A stretch of 64,000 nt of DNA. It comes from Hyperoodon ampullatus. Lineage: Eukaryota > Chordata > Mammalia > Artiodactyla > Ziphiidae. Below are positions 1 through 51,934 of this stretch, one piece after another; position 1 is the first letter of the stretch, and each line of letters starts with the position of its first letter. The DNA is taken from NCBI GenBank assembly GCA_949752795.1, contig OX457061.1:45850338-45914337 (forward strand). Reading direction: 5' to 3'. Both the position numbers and the translations under genes were made by a program. Under the pieces are notes generated by a model, which did no database searches, was not told where the DNA came from, and saw nothing but the letters and a program-made list of their open reading frames with translations.

Positions 1-1189
1 GTCTCTTTTTTTACTATGTTTTATTATAGTTTGTATGAATTAAAATTCCAAGTACTTTTCCTAACAGAAATGCTTTCCTCCTGAGCCATTTGCCAGCAAG
101 AATAGTTAATTAGCTCGAACACATTAAGGGAAATGTGTCATAGCAACATCTGCTTTGTTTGTTCCAAGGAATCTATGCAAATAAACAAGAGGAATTACTG
201 TTACTAAGCATATATAACACAATTCAATTTGTCCAAAGTATTTTATAGTATTTCTTGTTATTTATTCTTCCCGGCAAGACCAAGACAAAGAGAAGGTAAG
301 AGGTTAGCAGGTCCTGGGTCCCCCGCCCATTGATGGGCTTCCTACAGCATATTGCATTGTGATGGAATGGTTACAAGGACTGATTTGGAGGGGTTGAAGT
401 GAAGGAGATGGGAATTGTTTAGTTTTTTATTTAAGTATATAAAATAGTATAGTTTGAAATAATCTTTTAAAAGAACTATATATGGATATATAGACACAGA
501 TACAGTTACATACAAAAAAAGAATTGGAAGATCACACATCAAGATGTAAACAGTTGCTATCTGGAGGCTGGAATTATGGGTAATTTATCTGTTGTCTTTT
601 TTTTCCTTTCTTGCTTTCCAAGTTTATACCTTGAGCATATATTATTTTTTAATTAGAAAAAAAGCTACCTTAAATAAGTAAATAGATTTACCCAAGATTC
701 TGGAAGCGAGTTATTGCAGCATTACTCTCATCACAGTTTCTTCCTTATGCCTACTATTAACACCACCATGAACATACCTAGAGCACTTTGTAAAACATAC
801 ATTTGACTTACTCTTCATTCAGTCATTCAACATCTAGGGAATACATCAAATATGCTAGGTGCCTTCCCACGCACTAGGGATGTGGAGGTGAATAAGGGTG
901 TCCTTTGCTTGAGTAGCTCTCGAGCTAGTGGGAGAGACAGACATAGTGGGAGAGAAAACAGACCATTACAATACAGTGTGACAAATTAACCATGAACATT
1001 TTCTGTGAGGGCACAGAAGAAGAGTATCTTAGCCAGGTTGAAAGATGAGTGATGGTAGGAGGGGACCAGTCACGGAAAAGGTGATTCTCAAGTCCAAGAA
1101 ATTATTTACTAAGAATGAATGATTCTTATTAGATGTGGGAATGAGTGGACAAACCAGAGACACTTTTCTTAATCTTGGGAAGAAGTTTC
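1..1189. other. Upstream intergenic DNA, mostly unassigned
   Basis: AT-rich sequence without a credible ORF. About 540-670 resembles an old L1 3' region (+). The rest shows nothing I recognise. Confidence 0.4.
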
Positions 1190-1960
1190 AAATTGCATTC
1201 ATTCATTAATTTATTCATTTATTCAACAAATATTTGTTGAGTGCTAGCATGTGCTAGGCACTAGAGATATAATGGTAGCAAAAATAACCATAGTCCCTGT
1301 TCCTGAGGAGCTTATATTCTAGTGGAGGAGAAAGACATTAATCAAATAATCATACAAATAAATGTAAAATTTTAATTGTGTTAAGTGCTACAAAGGAGAA
1401 GTGTATGGTGCTATGAAACTGATAATGGGGAAGGGAAGGATTACTAGTCAAGGGGGCCAGGGAACACTTTCCTGAGGAAGTAATGTTTAAACTGAGATCC
1501 AAAGAATGACTAAGTATTACAACAGCAAAGAGGCAAAAACAGTGAACCAAATAGAGGTAAAGCTGTTCACAGGCCCTGTGGCAGTAGGGAGCATTTTGGT
1601 TAGGAAGGATTGAAAGAGGGCCAGTATGGCTGGACCTGAGGAAGGGGGAAGACTATGGTATGAGATGTGGCTGGAGTCAAGTTAGGAACCAGGTCATGCA
1701 GGGTCTTATAGGCCAGATTAAGGATTTTATCTTTATCCAAAGAGCAAGAGAAAGACACTGAAGAAAGTTAACCTGGAGGTGAGAATGGGGATGACTTGTT
1801 CAAATTTGCATTAAAAAAGATAAGTATCTGCAGATCGCAGAACAGAATAACAAAAGAGGTCAGAGTGGATGCTGGTAGTTCTTCTAGGAGACCTTCACAA
1901 ATGGCGGGACCAATAGGTGACAGACTTGGACTAGTGTAATGGCGAGATGTGAATTGACTC
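1190..1960 (-). mobile_element. L2 LINE, 3' part, ancient copy
   Basis: The stretch opens with ATTCATTCATT and TATTCAACAAATATTTGTTG, the reverse complement of the L2 tail, followed by the characteristic GTGCTAGGCACT and, further on, CCAGTATGGCTGGA. The copy is diverged and its reading frame is dead. Confidence 0.6.
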
Positions 1961-2049
1961 AAGATACTAATAAGGTAAAATAATTAGGACTTGGTGATGG
2001 AATAGATGTGTGAGTGTGTGAAAGAAGAGGGTACAAGAATTAGGAGAGA

Positions 2050-2383
2050 ACTTCCCTGGTGGCGCAGTGGTTAGGAATCTGCCTGCCAGTGTAGGGGACA
2101 CAGGTTTGATTCTTGGTCCGGGAAGATGCCACATGCCATGGAGCAACTAAGCCCGTGCTCCACAACTACTGAGCCTGTGCTCTAGAGCCCACGAGCCACA
2201 ACCACTGAAGCCTTCGTGACTAGAGCCTGTGCTCCTCAACAAGAGAAGCCACCGCAATGAGAAGCCTGCGCACCACGATGAAAAGTAGCCTCCACTCGCC
2301 TCAACTAGAGAAAGCCCGTGCACAACAATGAAGACCCAAAAGAGCCATAAATAAATAAATAAATAGATAATTAAAAAAAAAAA
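2050..2383 (+). mobile_element. CHR-type tRNA SINE, long form
   Basis: The head is ACTTCCCTGGTGGCGCAGTGG with a tRNA-derived promoter region, and the tail is (TAAA)n plus A-run. 15-bp TSDs with one mismatch lie at 2035-2049 and 2384-2398. Confidence 0.9.
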
Positions 2384-2597
2384 AAGAATTGGGAGAGATA
2401 AAGGTGATTTCCAGATTTTCATATGTCTGGAGAGTATTTTTGTTTTGTTTGTAGAGCTGAGGGCAAAGTGATGAATTCAACGTCCTCTCAGGTTCATTTC
2501 AGCCTACAGTATAGTTTAAAATTTTTTCCCCTTCCTAGCCTGATTGTCTCTTATAAAGTACAGAGGAGGAACCCAGGTGAAAGAATTTAGAATGTTT

Positions 2598-2913
2598 AAC
2601 TTTTTTAATTAATTATTTTTTAAATTTATTTTATTTTTGGCTGCGTTGGGTCTTCATTGATGCGAGGGGGCTTTCTCTAGTTGCGGTGAGCAGGCTTCTA
2701 ATTGCGGGAGGCGTCTCTTGTTGCGGAGCACCGGCTCTAGGTGTGCGGACTTCAGTAGCTGTGGTTCACAGGCTCTAGAGCACAGGCTCAGTAGTTGTGG
2801 CACACAGGCTTAATTGCTCCACGGCATGTGGGATCTTCCCAGACCAGGGATCGAACCTGTGTCCCTTGCACTGGCAGGCGGATTCTTAACCACTGCACCA
2901 CCAGGGAAGCCCC
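2598..2913 (-). mobile_element. CHR-type tRNA SINE, long form
   Basis: Reverse-oriented copy ending CCACCAGGGAAGCCCC. It is flanked by TAGAATGTTT at 2588-2597 and 2914-2923, and shares this target with the next SINE. Confidence 0.9.
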
Positions 2914-2923
2914 TAGAATGTTT

Positions 2924-3050
2924 GTTTCTTTTTTTTTTTTGGCCGTTCCGTGCGTCATGCAGGATCTTAGTTTCCCGACTAGGGATCGAACCTGTGTCCC
3001 CTACAGTGGAAGCATGGAGCCCTAACCACTGAACCACCAGGGAATTCCCA
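2924..3050 (-). mobile_element. CHR-type tRNA SINE, short form
   Basis: A ~125-bp copy with a poly-T start (tail) and GGGAATTCCC end. It is flanked by TAGAATGTTT at 2914-2923 and 3051-3060, directly next to the previous SINE. Confidence 0.88.
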
Positions 3051-3060
3051 TAGAATGTTT

Positions 3061-3261
3061 ATTTCTTTATATTGAGGTATACGTACATAAACTGCACAAA
3101 TCTTAAATGTACAGCTTGATGAAATTTTACATATGTATACACTAGTATAATCACCACCAAGGTCAAGATATAGAAATTTCCAGCACACCAGAAACCTCCT
3201 TGGGTTCTCTTCCCAGCTAGTAACCACCAAGAATACTGACTATTCTGACTTCTATTACTGT
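3061..3261 (-). mobile_element. Old L1 fragment, left part
   Basis: It matches the antisense of an L1M 3' region (TTGAGGTATA, ACTGCACAAATC, ACATATGTATACAC). It continues at 3870 after an LTR. Confidence 0.6.
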
Positions 3262-3869
3262 GATATTGTGATATAAGAAATATATACATTTGATCATGAC
3301 ACAAGAGCTCCTAAAACTCTTTTCCCAAATGATAATGGTTAGAGGAGCAGCTCTTATTATTCATAATAAGTCCCTTTCAACCATACTTGAGTTTATGTTA
3401 ATGGGGTGACTCAAGATGGGCCCCTAGGTAACTTTAGGATGGGGGCTATTTGCCAGGGGAACCAACCTTGTGATTAGAGCATTGGAACTTTCAGCCCCAC
3501 CCTCTCAACCACCAGGAAGGGGAGAGGGACAGGGAATTGAGTTAATAAATGGCTAATGATCTAATCAATCATGCCTATATAATGGAACCTCCATATAAAC
3601 CCTAAACTATAGGGTTTGGAGAACTTCCAAGTTGGTGGACATATCCACGTGCCATGACAGTAGCACACCCCAAACTCCATGGGGACGGAAGTTCCCATGC
3701 TCAGGACCCTTCCAGACCTCACCCTATGTACCTCTTCATCTGGTTGTTTATTTGTATCCTTTTAAAAATCCTTTATAATAAACCAGTATTTATTTCCCTG
3801 AGTTCAATGATCAATTATGGCAAATTATCGCACCTGAAGACGTCATGGGAACCCCAGTTTATCTTTTTT
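3262..3869 (+). mobile_element. Solitary endogenous retrovirus LTR
   Basis: A non-coding LTR-like unit with a promoter-like middle, the CTCCATATAAACCC / GGGTTTGGAGA segment, and a poly(A) signal AATAAA at 3777-3782 followed by TTTCCCTGAGTTC. No retroviral genes are next to it. It interrupts an L1, with part of that L1 missing. The exact ERV family is not assigned. Confidence 0.6.
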
Positions 3870-4190
3870 ACCATTGATTGACATTTGAACTATTTCCAGT
3901 TTAGGGCTATTATGAATAAAGTTGCTATGAATATTCTTGTAAATGCCTTTTGGTGGACATAAACACTCATTTCTGTTGGGTTTACAACCAGAAGTAGAAC
4001 TGCTCCATCACAAGGTACACGTGTTTAGCTTTGGTAGGTACTGCCATAGATTTCTTCAAATTGTTTGTACCAATTTACACACCCTCTAGCAATATATGAG
4101 TTCTAGTCATTCTACCTCCTCACCAATAGTTCATATTATCAGTCTTTTAAAAACAATTGTAAACTTTTAAACTTTCAAATAAATCTTCAT
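3870..4190 (-). mobile_element. Old L1 fragment, right part
   Basis: Antisense L1 with the recognisable TTTCCAGTTTAGGGCTATTA and TGAATAAAGTTGCTATGAAT. It continues the fragment at 3061-3261. Confidence 0.65.
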
Positions 4191-5040
4191 TCTATTTTAT
4201 TTCCACAGAAATGGTGAGCTCTGCTGGAAGGTGCATTCGGGGATAGTTCCTGGGATGTCAAAAGGAAGTGCACCAACCTCGAGGATGAAGTTACAGCCTG
4301 TGACACTGGCAGAGGAGACCAAGATTCAAGGGCAGCCCAACAAAAACCTAGAGATTCTCAAAGGAATTCCAGATTCTTGTCCTCAGTCATCCAGGGCATT
4401 GTGAGGCAAGACAGAATTGGAACAACAGGCTCAAAAAAGGAAGCTGACCCACTACTGACCACTCACTGCATGTATGTCTCTGAAGGGATAGGTCTGACCA
4501 AGTAAGACGGGGCTGCCTTTCCCAAGGTGGCATTAGGGGTTAGTGGCCATGCTGACTTGGGATGGCGGAGGACACTATCTCAATCTGGTCTTTGGTTCCG
4601 CTTGGAAAACAAATCCAAATCTCCTCGTAGGCAGAACTTCAGATGGGCCAACAGAGCTCCCTGGAGGTATGAGGCCTGAAGCCTGAAGGGATCAGCGGGT
4701 AACTAGGCACTACAGCCTGAGGGCTGTCAGCCCCAAGGAAGAGCTTCCTGCTTCCTCAAAGGATTTCTTTGCCTGAGGAAAGGTGGGAGCTGGCACACAA
4801 ATCTGTACAGAATCTTCTGAAAATGGAGGCAAGGGTGATCCTGAAGAAGCCCCCTTGTCTGGTGACCAATGACAGCCCTAACTGGACTGACAAGTTAAAG
4901 GCTCCCCTCTTTGTGGTTCAGAATTTCACCCAATCTGCCCTATGGAGACATAACCTGGGCCCCAAGGAAGAGGCAGGCAGTAGTCCCCTGTTCTAGTCCT
5001 CACCTTAGGACTGCATGGAAGACGTAAGAAACATAAATTA
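4191..5040. other. Unrecognised low-repeat stretch upstream of the promoter
   Basis: No repeat family is recognised. It starts after an acceptor-like CTATTTTATTTCCACAG ending at 4208 and holds short open frames such as 4769-4996 (+, 75 codons). It could be an upstream exon, a decayed retrocopy or plain intergenic DNA. Confidence 0.3.
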
Positions 5041-5840
5041 CGGAGGGAGGCCTATTTCATAGAGCACAAAAGACTGTGTGGCCGGCAGGTCACGGGACCC
5101 TAAAGGGAGGCAAGGTCCCACGCAGCAGGTAAGAAGAGGTGACTGAGAGGCTGCTGCGATTAGGGCAACACAGAGGGTCAGGCGGGGGGAGGGGGCGGGA
5201 GGAGGCCAAAGGAGGGAGAAGACTGAGTGAAAAATGAAGCCTGAGAGCTCCCCAGGAGTGGGGAGAGGGTGGCCTGAGGCCCTGGGTCTGGTGTTGGGGG
5301 GACCTGGGCTGACTGTGCCCAGCGTGGATTTCGAGTCGGACACCACCTTGCGGGTTGGGAAAAGGAAGTTAATGCCTCCTCTCATAGGGTCCAGCCCTTG
5401 GCGCCAGGGCCAAGGTTTGGGGAAACGTGCAGCGCTCAAAGGGAGATAACCAGCGGTGAATGCGGGGTAAAGGCGTGTTGGGAGGGATTCCTTCCCCGAG
5501 CGAGGGTAATCGCCCTCACTTCCGGGTGCCTGCGGAGGGCGGGTGGGGCTCCGAGGTCGGGGGCCAGAACCCAGATTCCTCTGCCCCCAGGTCGCCCACC
5601 TCCAGCGGCAGTCAAACCACCGTTGAAAAAGGGCTGGCGGCCGCTGAGCAACTGCCGCGAACTCTACAATGACCCCTAAACCCAATCCTTCTGTTCGCAC
5701 TGCATCTCCGTGGCGACGCGCTACGAAGTGCGGCTGCGCGGGGATGACGAAGCGCGGGCGAAAGGGAGAGGGTGTTTTGGTTCCAACCGCTCGCCGTCCT
5801 TTCCAGACTTGGTCGTTGGAAAGCTTCGGGTTCCTGTCTC

Positions 5841-5915
5841 CCCTTCCCCTTCCCCTTCCCTTTCCCGGCCCCGGTCCTCCCTCCCTCCCTCCTTCCCTTC
5901 TGCCTGCCTCCCTGT
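5841..5915 (+). repeat. Polypyrimidine tract in the promoter
   Basis: About 75 bases of C and T with very few purines, built of CCCCTT and CCCT units. It lies just upstream of the first coding exon. Such homopyrimidine tracts can form triplex structures and are common near CpG-island starts. No regulatory role is shown here. Confidence 0.7.
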
Positions 5916-5991
5916 TTTTCTACTGCCGCCCGGGGTCCGGGCCATTTTCCGGACCGGGCGCACTACGGTGCGCGGCCCCGGGGCCCAGTAT

Positions 5992-6064
5992 ATGACCTGC
6001 CGTCTTGCTCCCGCTCGCTTCCCCCGCCCCATGTGGCTGCGGGGCCGCGGCGGCGCTGTCCACT

Positions 6065-6084
<20 letters not shown>
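5992..6084 (+). other. Possible upstream ORF overlapping the DCAF12 start
   Basis: An ATG at 5992 opens a 30-codon frame that runs past the DCAF12 ATG at 6065 and stops at 6084, out of frame with it. A second ATG in the same frame is at 6031. If transcription starts upstream of 5992, this uORF would lower initiation at the main ATG. Whether it is in the mRNA is unknown. Confidence 0.35.
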
Positions 6085-46281
<40,197 letters not shown>

Positions 46282-46713
46282 CGGCAACTAAGTCTCTCCC
46301 AGAATGCACAGAAATTCACTAAATTCCATCCTCAGTTTCCATTTCTTATTTTGATTTTTTTCCAGTTGTGTGAGACCCTCATATTTTAGTGGGAACACCA
46401 GAGTTTGCCTATGGTTTAGGCACTTGACAGGAAGAACCTCTGTACAGAAATCTAAAGGGTTTTCCTTTTTTTTTTTTCCTTTTTTCCCTTTTGGTAAGCA
46501 GAATTTTACCTTACTATCTTTTTTCTTTCTGGCTTCTCAACCAGACATTGTTGTTAATTTCTGTTTATATTTTTTCTTTAAGTGACACACAGTCTCCCCT
46601 CTCTGGCTTCTTTAGGTTGACATAGTCATTCTCACCCTTACTTCACTCTTGAGAGCTGGGGCTCCTTTATAATTATATGGTTGCTGTCAGACTTTCTGTG
46701 AAAGTTTGGGGGC

Positions 46714-46741
46714 TGTGTGTGTGTGTGTGTGTGTGTGTGTG
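46714..46741 (+). repeat. (TG)14 microsatellite in the 3' UTR
   Basis: 28 bases of perfect TG. UG-rich RNA of this length can bind TDP-43 or CELF proteins. The tract is likely to vary in length among individuals. Confidence 0.9.
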
Positions 46742-48203
46742 AGAACTTGTGTGCCTGCAAGTACCGTTTGTCACTGAAATTATCTGGAGTGAGGATTACT
46801 GTAATTAAAATATTTATAAAAGAAACAACTATATTCACAGAGTCCAGCTTTGGGACTAGTTTTTATCTTGTTTTGTAAAGTCTAACAACACTGATTATAG
46901 GAAGTAAAAATAGAAAGGAAAACAAATCACCAGTAGGAAACCCTCTGAGTTAGATTGAAAGCTTCCTGGGGACTCATGCCAGGACTCCAAAGTAATCCAT
47001 CTCCTACCTGCCTTCCCATCTGTGTGCCCCCCAGGTGAGAACATTTCTGTGTATGTGTCACTTCCACTTCAGTTTCCCATCTGGTTAAATCAATGGCCAC
47101 TCCCCCAAAACATCAGGGTCTCCATCCAAGATGCAGCTCTGGAGGCTACAGAAGCCTTGGTAGGACTTGGTAAAAAGAATCTCCATCCAAACCTCCCTCT
47201 CCCTCCTCTCAAATAAGACCTGATCTGGTTTCTCAGGGGCCTGGAGCTGGCGGCCTCAAGTCTGCTAAAATTCACATACTCGGTCCCCTTGGCTTTGGGG
47301 AGAAACTTCTTTTGCCTCTCTTCTAATCTCCCCAGTGGGTTTTGCTTTTGTTTTCTAAATTGGGTTTAGTTCTGGAGGGTGGGGATGAACAGGGGATTTA
47401 TCTGTGTGTAGTGAGTGCTTCCTGTGTGTCATGTTTGTTTTTCTTAGTACAGTGGAGCCAGTCTGTTGGCTCAGCCCTGGGATGGTGATGGGGTGGCCTA
47501 CAGCCAACAGTGGTGTGCATGTAAAGCATCTATGTGATTAGTAATTTGTTCCTCCCTCGAACTATCTGTTTAGTCTGAGGTTTTTAAACTTGCAGGCAAC
47601 TGACCGTGATGTCCAGTTACTCCTTGCTTTTTATGCATCATTTTGCAGATAATAGCTGTTCCCACCCACAAACTCCTCCACCATTCTAAAAACATACTCT
47701 GCTTCTGTCAGCAGCCCATTCTGGGGAAAGGAAGTCATATTCCTGCACTCTAATTTCTAAGTTGCTTTCCCCGTTATCCCCCTCTGCTCTGGTAGTAAGT
47801 GGGGAGATTGAAAAAAAAGAGTGTCTTCTCCTTGGTGATGGGGGCTGGTGGGGAGGGGAGACAGCAGGTCCACCCTATCTTGCTGTGGTACAAGGCATAC
47901 ACCACAGGTTCTAGAATTCTCATCTTCTAACCTAGAGAAATAGGTGCTATAAAACAGGGAATTAAGCAAAATGCTGGATGCTACAGATCTTTTAATTGTC
48001 TTAATTTTTTTCTATTATTAAACTACAAGCTGTAGATTTCTTAGTTCTCACAGAACTCATTTTAAACCTACTTGTATAAAAAAAAATCTTAAGTAGGATG
48101 TTTTGTACTGTTGCCAGACCCTCTTCTGTGATGGGTAATGCGTTTGATTGTTTGAGATTTTGTTTTTAAAAATGTAGCACTTGACTTTTTGCCAAGTAAA
48201 AAA

Positions 48204-48209
48204 AATAAA
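48204..48209 (+). terminator. DCAF12: Poly(A) signal AATAAA of DCAF12
   Basis: Canonical AATAAA within an A-rich run. A CA-containing cleavage region lies about 15-20 bases on, followed by a GT-rich stretch (GTTTGAGTATGTATAG). It is the best signal downstream of the stop codon. Confidence 0.8.
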
Positions 48210-48225
48210 TGAATATTATTCCAAT

Positions 48226-49510
48226 GCAAAGTTTGAGTATGTATAGCCAAGAGACAGCAGGAAAAAGGCCCCTAACGTCTGGTTGGAAGGTCAGCTTGGG
48301 GTGCTTGGATTGCTTGGAGCAGAAGAACACAGGAGTTCCCTCAAGGGTAAAGGCAGGTCAAGGGCAAACACACAAACACTAAGACCTGCTTGCTCCTTGT
48401 CCCCAGCCCTGGCCCGAGATCAGTTGCTCTGGAGTCCAGTTGAGAGTGGGTATTCCCAGGGGAAGTCGTGCGGTACTTGGAGAGAAAAACAGACTGACGA
48501 TGAGGGAGCGTGCTAGTCCTTGCTCTGAATGACTGTGGATGTGAGCAACGTGACCAGCTCCTCTTACATGAACCAGGGTTAGTTAGGCCCCGTCTGCTTC
48601 AGTGGCAGGGCCCTGAGAATGACTGTGATAGTGCCCTGGGAACAGTATCATTTTTTTGAAGTTGGAACCATAGATCCTAGCTTTAAGAGGAGGATGCAGT
48701 GTCCATAGTGAGTGATGCTCTTCCCGGAAGCTGCTTGGGCCTGTAGCTGAGAGAAAGGCAGGCTGCTGAACCCTACCAGTCTCCTCAGTCCTCTCTGGGA
48801 GACCCATCAGGGCTGGGCCACAGAGCCAGGCAAGCTGAATACAGCTGCCCTTAGAGACTGATTCAGAACGTGACTCATACAGGCACCTACCTATATAATC
48901 AAAGGCTGCAAAATAGGAAGGGGGAGGTGAATGAGTTGAAGCAAGTGAGAGGGCTTCCTAGAGGAGAAGAGTTACATTTGGAAAAGGACTGGAATTGGCC
49001 TTTCCCAAAATGAGATTTTCAGAATCCCCAATCCATGGAACAGTAATTGGTGTTTGCAAAATGCTCCATGGTCAAATTATTTTTGGGAAATGCAGATTAA
49101 AACAGACATGCTTCTCACAACCTGAGGTTTGGGGTTACCATGGGACTTAATGTGCATGAAACGTGCTCAGAGAAAGGTGACGAAGGATGTGGGGAGGGCC
49201 TGGCCTGGACCTCTGGCCTCTGTGGAATCTTGGCCCTGCTCTCACTTTCCAACCAGACTTTGCAGCAAAGTGTGTATCACAGAAGGGCTTTGTGGACTTT
49301 ATGTGGTCCCTCCCTTTCCTGCCAGCAGTCCTTACTCCCAGGCCATGAAAGAACTTCCTTGTTCTCAGGCGCATGCCTCATTCCAAATGGGCTGCTGGCT
49401 CCACCCATCATCCTTTGGGTCCTTTTGCAGAAGTCTTTGGAACCTCATTTATGCCCCAGGTTCCCTCATGCCTGCCACTTCCAAGTTGATTAGTATTAAT
49501 CTGGTCCATT
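48226..49510. other. Downstream flank of DCAF12, unassigned
   Basis: About 1.3 kb without SINEs or a credible gene. Open frames here (for example 49129-49512) show no protein-like pattern. Confidence 0.45.
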
Positions 49511-49524
49511 AAATTAATTAAGTA

Positions 49525-49843
49525 GGGCTTCTCTGGTCGTGCAGTGGTTAGGAATCCGCCTGCCAATGCAGGGGACACAGGTTCGAGCTCTGGTCTGGGA
49601 AGATCCCATATGCCGTGGAGCAAATAAACCCGTGTGCCACAACTACTGAGCCTGCGCTCTAGAGCCCACGTGCCACAACTATTGAAGCCCGCGCGCCTAG
49701 AGTCTGTGCTCCGCAGCAAGAGAAGCTACCGCAACGAGAAGCCCGCGCACCGCAAGGAAGGGTAGCCCCCGCTCGCCGCAACTAGAGAAAGCCCGCATGC
49801 AGCAACAAAGACCCAACGCAGTCAAAATAAATAAATTTATCTT
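49525..49843 (+). mobile_element. CHR-type tRNA SINE, long form
   Basis: The head is AGGGCTTCTCTGGTCGTGC and the tail (TAAA)n. TSD-like TTAATTAA(G/T)TA is on both sides. Confidence 0.9.
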
Positions 49844-49859
49844 TTAATTAATTACTATT

Positions 49860-50963
49860 AATTTTCTATTAAATTTATTAGTGTTCCTAATAAAGCTAAA
49901 GATTGCCAGTCCAGGGCTCTCTGATCCCATACATTTCCTAGAGCAGGTACCCAGGAAAAGTAAGGCAGGGTGTCAAGACCCGTGGCTTAGGATTGGGGGG
50001 GGTCAATCTTGTAAGATCCTATGACCCAAGTGTTTTTTTCCTTCCTTTTCAGTTGGCTGGTGTCTGGGAGACAACAATGTGGAGGGGAAAGGGGGGAAGA
50101 GGAACACTCAATGTTTCTTGCTTTTAGCCACATCTCATTTCATGCTATTGTGCTGAAATGGCTGGAAGACTTGGGAAGGTAGAAACGTGGGCTTCTAATT
50201 CTGGAATTACTGATGAAGACAAAAGAAAATTCAGGTTTGTTAGCTTGGTTCTCCTGCCCTCATTTCAGCTCCTCCAAAGAATAATCTAGAGAAACAAATG
50301 TGAGAAATTTGTTTCTAAACTACCACTAGAGAGAGAGGTGTGAACTGAACTCAAGATGGGACTGTAAACTCATGATTCAGCTCTCCAAGACAGGTATGAG
50401 CTGTCCTCTTAAATTCCCCCTGGGTTGAGCCTCACATCTGAACATTCCTCTTGATTAGTGCGTAATTGCCAAAATCAGAATTTTTAAAAGATTATAATAC
50501 TCATTAACTGAGCTCAGAGTCACATGTTTACTGCGTTGCTTGTTAAGCAGTATTCAGAGCTGTAATGAACATCCCTAGTACTAAGAACAGGAAGAAAACA
50601 AATGATCAACTCCCATCTTAAAGAAAATAAACTTCCCTTACTCATAGCTACTTTTTTCTTAGCTGGTGACAGCCTGGACAGAGGACTGGAAAAAATGATG
50701 CAGCTTCTTTTGTCTCCAGGGTCAAGGCCGTTTGTTGATGCATAGAACACTGTGCTGGGTATGTTGGCCTGAGGAGTGGCTGTTTGGGCTGTGTAATGTG
50801 TTGCTTGCCCAAAAAACATCCTTAACTACCACCACTGCAGCTCTCTGCTCCCAGGCCCTTCTGCTAGAAACACAGAATTATTGTGCCAATCACCATGCTT
50901 AAGTTCCCACCATTAGCCCTTTCTTTTTTCTTGAGGAAGGGGGATGTTATATTACCTAATTAA
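49860..50963. other. Intergenic, unassigned
   Basis: No repeat, exon or RNA gene is recognised. Confidence 0.4.
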
Positions 50964-50986
50964 AGATACTAAAAAAAGAGAGAGAG

Positions 50987-51110
50987 ACTTTCCTGGCAGT
51001 CCAGTGGTTAAGACTCTGCGCTCCCAGTGCAGGGGGCCCAGGGGTTCAATCCCTGGATCCCTGGTTGGGGAACCAGCATGCCACATGGCATGGCACCCCC
51101 CCCCCAAAAA
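50987..51110 (+). mobile_element. CHR-type tRNA SINE, short form
   Basis: The head is GACTTTCCTGGCAGTCCAG. The body has a small GGATCCCTGG duplication, and it ends in C10 then A10. TSD AAAGATACTA is on both sides. Confidence 0.88.
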
Positions 51111-51479
51111 AAAAGATACTATTGCTCTTCCCTGGAGGAGGTAAATTCATGCCACCCCCAAATGCCAATTGCTCAAGGTAAGTGTGGACTGAAAGGGGAG
51201 GATATGGGTTCAGTTATACATCTACTGCTGCTGCTCATGAGCATGACTTTAAACAAGTCTTTTCCCCTCTCTGGACATCATGTTTCTTTTTAATCTTATA
51301 CGATGAGGACAGGAGTTCAAATTAGACGTTGGATTTCCTGGATCCACAACAACTATTCTAATGGTGCAGGGAAGGCTAAGAAGAATAGGCAGTGATCCTC
51401 AAGCAGTTTGTCCTCAAAGCAGGTAAATATAGCAGGTTTGTTAAATGAATCTTATTTTCCTAACGGTTTCCAGTAAAAC

Positions 51480-51930
51480 ATTGGGAATTGTAGGTTGAAT
51501 AGTGTTGCTGCAAAATTCAAGTCTACCAGAAGAACCTCAATGTAACTTTAATTGGAAATAAGGTCTTTGCGGATGTAATTAGGGGAAGGATTAAGATGGG
51601 CTCATACTGGGTTAGGCTAGGCCCTAACTCCAATGAGAGTGTCCTTATGAGACAGAAAAGGATGTACAGGGACACACAGAGAAGATGACCTGAAGACAGA
51701 AGGAGATTGGAGTGATGAATTTATAAGCCAAAGAATGCCAGGAGCCACCAGAAGCTGGAAGAGTCAAGGAAAGAGTCTCCCTTAGAGCCTTGCGAAGGAT
51801 TGTGGCCCTGTTGACACCTTGATTTTGGATTTCTGGCCTCCAAAACTGTGAGGGAATGAATTTCTGTTGTTTTAAAACCACCAAGTTTGTGGTAATTTGT
51901 TTCAGCAGCCCTAGCAAATTAATACAGGAG
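51480..51930 (+). mobile_element. Ancient LTR-like repeat
   Basis: GGTCTTTGCGGATGTAATTA, CCACCAGAAGCTGGAAGAG, CTGGCCTCCAAAACTGTGAG and CCCTAGCAAATTAATACAG recur as a unit in mammalian genomes. I take it for an old LTR, family not assigned. Confidence 0.5.
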
Positions 51931-51934
51931 TATT

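Larger units (their letters stand above)
46282..48225 (+). other. DCAF12: DCAF12 3' UTR
   Basis: About 1.9 kb from the stop codon to just past the AATAAA at 48204. It lacks the SINEs that crowd the introns, consistent with exonic sequence under constraint. It contains a (TG)14 run at 46714-46741 and upstream ATTAAA variants, such as 46804-46809, that could serve shorter isoforms. The end point is inferred from the poly(A) signal. Confidence 0.8.

Noticed and set aside
4769..4996. 75-codon + frame as a gene
   Set aside because: It is short, has no recognised domain and no clear transcript. Kept only as part of an unrecognised stretch.
5038..5700. 220-codon open frame on the - strand upstream of DCAF12
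   Set aside because: It lies in the GC-rich promoter region where stops are rare by composition. The peptide is Pro/Arg/Gly-rich without any domain.
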